A DNA stretch of 5,606 bases from DATGYC01 sp035298385. Its GTDB lineage: Bacteria > Bacillota > Sulfobacillia > Symbiobacteriales > Symbiobacteriaceae. Location of the stretch: the NCBI GenBank assembly GCA_035298385.1, contig DATGYC010000289.1, forward strand, positions 1 through 5,606. The letters are read 5' to 3'. Shown piece after piece: positions 4,410-5,606 of this stretch. The notes under the pieces were generated by a model. That model was not told the DNA's origin and did no database searches. It saw only the letters and a list, made by a program, of their open reading frames with translations. A program made the position numbers and the translations under genes. The stretch's first letter is position 1, and every line of letters begins with the position of its first letter.

Positions 4410-5435
4410 CTACAGAATGAGCATGGCGTCGCCAAAGGAGAAGAAGCGATAGCGCTCCCGGACGGCCTCCTCATAGGCCGCCAGCATGCGCTCCCGCCCA
4501 ACCAGGGCGGCGACGAGCATCAGCAGGGTCGACTTGGGTAGGTGGAAGTTGGTCACCAAGGCGTCGATCGCCTTGAAGCGGTACCCAGGGTAGATAAAGA
4601 TCTCGGTCCAGCCCTCGCCAGGGCGGATCACCCCGTCCTCCCCCGTGCTGGACTCAAGGGTCCGCACCGTGGTCGTCCCAACAGCGATGATGCGGCCACC
4701 GCGGGCCTTGATCTCATTCAGGGCGCCCGCCGTCTCGGGCGTGATCCGGTAGAACTCGCTGTGCATCTTGTGCTCAAGCGGGTCCTCGGTCTGGACCGGT
4801 CTGAATGTGCCCAGGCCGACGTGGAGGAGCACCTTGTGCAGGTGGATCCCCTTCGCTTCGATGCGCGCCAGCAGGTCTGGCGTAAAGTGCAGGCCGGCCG
4901 TTGGGGCGGCAGCGGAGCCCTGCTCACGGGCATAGACGGTCTGATAGCGCTCTGCGTCCTCTAGCCGCTCGGTTATGTAGGGCGGCAGGGGCATCTGGCC
5001 TAGCTCGTCCAGGATCTGCTCGAAGACGCCCTGATAGGCGAACTCGATGATCCGGCCGCCGACCTCGGTCGTCTCCAGGACGGTGGCGACCAGGCGCCCG
5101 TCCCCGAACAGAATTCGCTGCCCGGGACGGGCCTTCTTGCCGGGCTTGACGAGGCACTCCCAGCGGTTCTGGTCGAGGCGCTTTAGGAGCAACACCTCGA
5201 TCGCCCCGCCGGTCCCCTCCCGAGAACCGAGGAGGCGAGCGGGCAGGACGCGGGTCTCGTTGACGACGAGGGCGTCGCCAGGATTCAGGTACTCGATCAG
5301 GTCACGGAAGAGGCGGTGCTGAAGAGCACCGCCTTCTCTCTGTACCACCATCAGCCGGGAGCTGTCGCGCGGCTCGACTGGCCGCTGGGCGATCAGTTCC
5401 TCGGGGAGGTGGAAGTCATACTCTGAGAGCTTCAC
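4410..5435 (-). CDS. queA: S-adenosylmethionine:tRNA ribosyltransferase-isomerase
   Basis: A 341-aa cytosolic enzyme that transfers and isomerises the ribosyl part of S-adenosylmethionine onto preQ1 in tRNA, giving epoxyqueuosine. It follows Tgt in the pathway. Family signatures are MKLSEYDFHLPEELIAQRPV at the N-terminus, LPPYI (150-154), GSAAAPTAGLHFT (173-185), HVGLGTFRPV (205-214), HKMHSEFY (222-229), AVGTTTVRTLES (251-262), TNFHLPKSTLLMLV (295-308) and FGDAML at the C-terminus. The length is standard. The start is GTG 5435; AAGGTGG lies about 11 nt upstream inside the preceding gene. The GTG follows the TAG of the spoIID-type gene directly (TAGGTG), implying translational coupling. tgt follows after 73 bp without a terminator, so the two queuosine genes likely share a transcript. 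Confidence 0.98.
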   Translation of the reverse strand: MKLSEYDFHLPEELIAQRPVEPRDSSRLMVVQREGGALQHRLFRDLIEYLNPGDALVVNETRVLPARLLGSREGTGGAIEVLLLKRLDQNRWECLVKPGKKARPGQRILFGDGRLVATVLETTEVGGRIIEFAYQGVFEQILDELGQMPLPPYITERLEDAERYQTVYAREQGSAAAPTAGLHFTPDLLARIEAKGIHLHKVLLHVGLGTFRPVQTEDPLEHKMHSEFYRITPETAGALNEIKARGGRIIAVGTTTVRTLESSTGEDGVIRPGEGWTEIFIYPGYRFKAIDALVTNFHLPKSTLLMLVAALVGRERMLAAYEEAVRERYRFFSFGDAMLIL

Positions 5436-5606
5436 CTAGGGTCTCTCCACCTTTGTGCCGGTGTAGTAATACGTGAGAATCTCACGGTAAGTCTTGCCCT
5501 GGAGCGCCATCCCATACGCACCATACTGGGACATGCCGATGCCATGTCCCCAGCCACCGCCGTCAAACTGAATCGTAGCGACGGTCCCTGGCGTGGGCGT
5601 GGGCGT
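5436..5606 (-). CDS. spoIID: SpoIID/LytB-domain protein, C-terminal 56 residues (cut by window edge)
   Basis: Only the last 56 codons are present, ending at TAG 5436-5438; the 5' part lies beyond the window. The fragment contains GGGWGHGIGMSQYGAYGMA and then GKTYREILTYYYTGTKVE, the hallmark C-terminal part of the SpoIID/LytB family. In spore formers, SpoIID is a membrane-anchored lytic transglycosylase acting on peptidoglycan with SpoIIM and SpoIIP during engulfment. A Thr-Pro run (three TP pairs) comes about 10 residues before the motif, suggesting a flexible linker. A SpoIID-type gene just upstream of queA and tgt is familiar in Clostridia. A paralogous SpoIID-like protein rather than SpoIID itself cannot be excluded from this fragment. 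Confidence 0.85.
   Translation of the reverse strand, partial: TPTPTPGTVATIQFDGGGWGHGIGMSQYGAYGMALQGKTYREILTYYYTGTKVERP

Noticed and set aside
4337..4501. N-terminal extension of Tgt up to 4501
   Set aside because: It overlaps the end of queA, has no family similarity, and ATG 4336 has a good SD and gives normal Tgt length.
5436..5460. preQ1 riboswitch ahead of queA
   Set aside because: queA follows the upstream stop codon directly, and nothing resembling a preQ1 aptamer is visible in the window.
1..5606. tRNA, rRNA, CRISPR arrays, insertion sequences or integrases
   Set aside because: I saw no cloverleaf, rRNA-like sequence, spaced direct-repeat array, transposase motif or target-site duplication on either strand.

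Overview
The window looks like a chromosomal segment from a spore-forming, moderately high-GC Firmicute. Evidence: a SpoIID-type sporulation protein, a CD3324/Mor-like small regulator typical of this phylum, strong AAGGAGG ribosome binding sites, and GTG/TTG starts. A Symbiobacterium-like or related high-GC clostridial lineage is my guess from composition and gene set; the sequence alone does not settle it.

Minus strand, right to left. The 3' end of a spoIID-type gene (5436-5606, cut by the window edge) abuts queA (4410-5435) with no intergenic base. tgt (3137-4336), a GNAT acetyltransferase (2597-3085) and yajC (2241-2501) follow. tgt and queA make queuosine in tRNA: Tgt inserts preQ1 at position 34 and QueA adds the ribose-derived ring. 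yajC encodes the small SecDF-YajC translocase partner and appears to have its own promoter (2535-2563), with a palindromic operator candidate just upstream. The last minus-strand gene is an NAD-type glutamate dehydrogenase (837-2111), ending at a 14-bp GC hairpin (792-823).

Plus strand, left end. A sigma-A-like promoter (2-31) precedes a 17-codon leader ORF with an excellent SD (67-120), a textbook intrinsic terminator (148-183) and a TTG-started CD3324/Mor-like HTH protein (213-503). Promoter, short ORF, terminator, gene is the layout of an attenuator. The leader RNA can also form two competing pairings, one hiding the leader SD and one disrupting the terminator.

Convergent gap, 504-836. 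No conventional gene fits here, but the stretch is densely structured on the plus strand. It holds an 8-bp hairpin, a hairpin presenting a T-box-like UGGUACC loop, a full-length SD before a 12-codon ORF, a 17-bp stem with a GUAA loop, a two-part stem (676-731) and a perfect 15-bp stem with a GUGA loop. The stop codons of two in-frame short ORFs lie exactly in the two GNRA loops. I recognise no known RNA family. This gap and the attenuator leader are the parts most likely to be undescribed.
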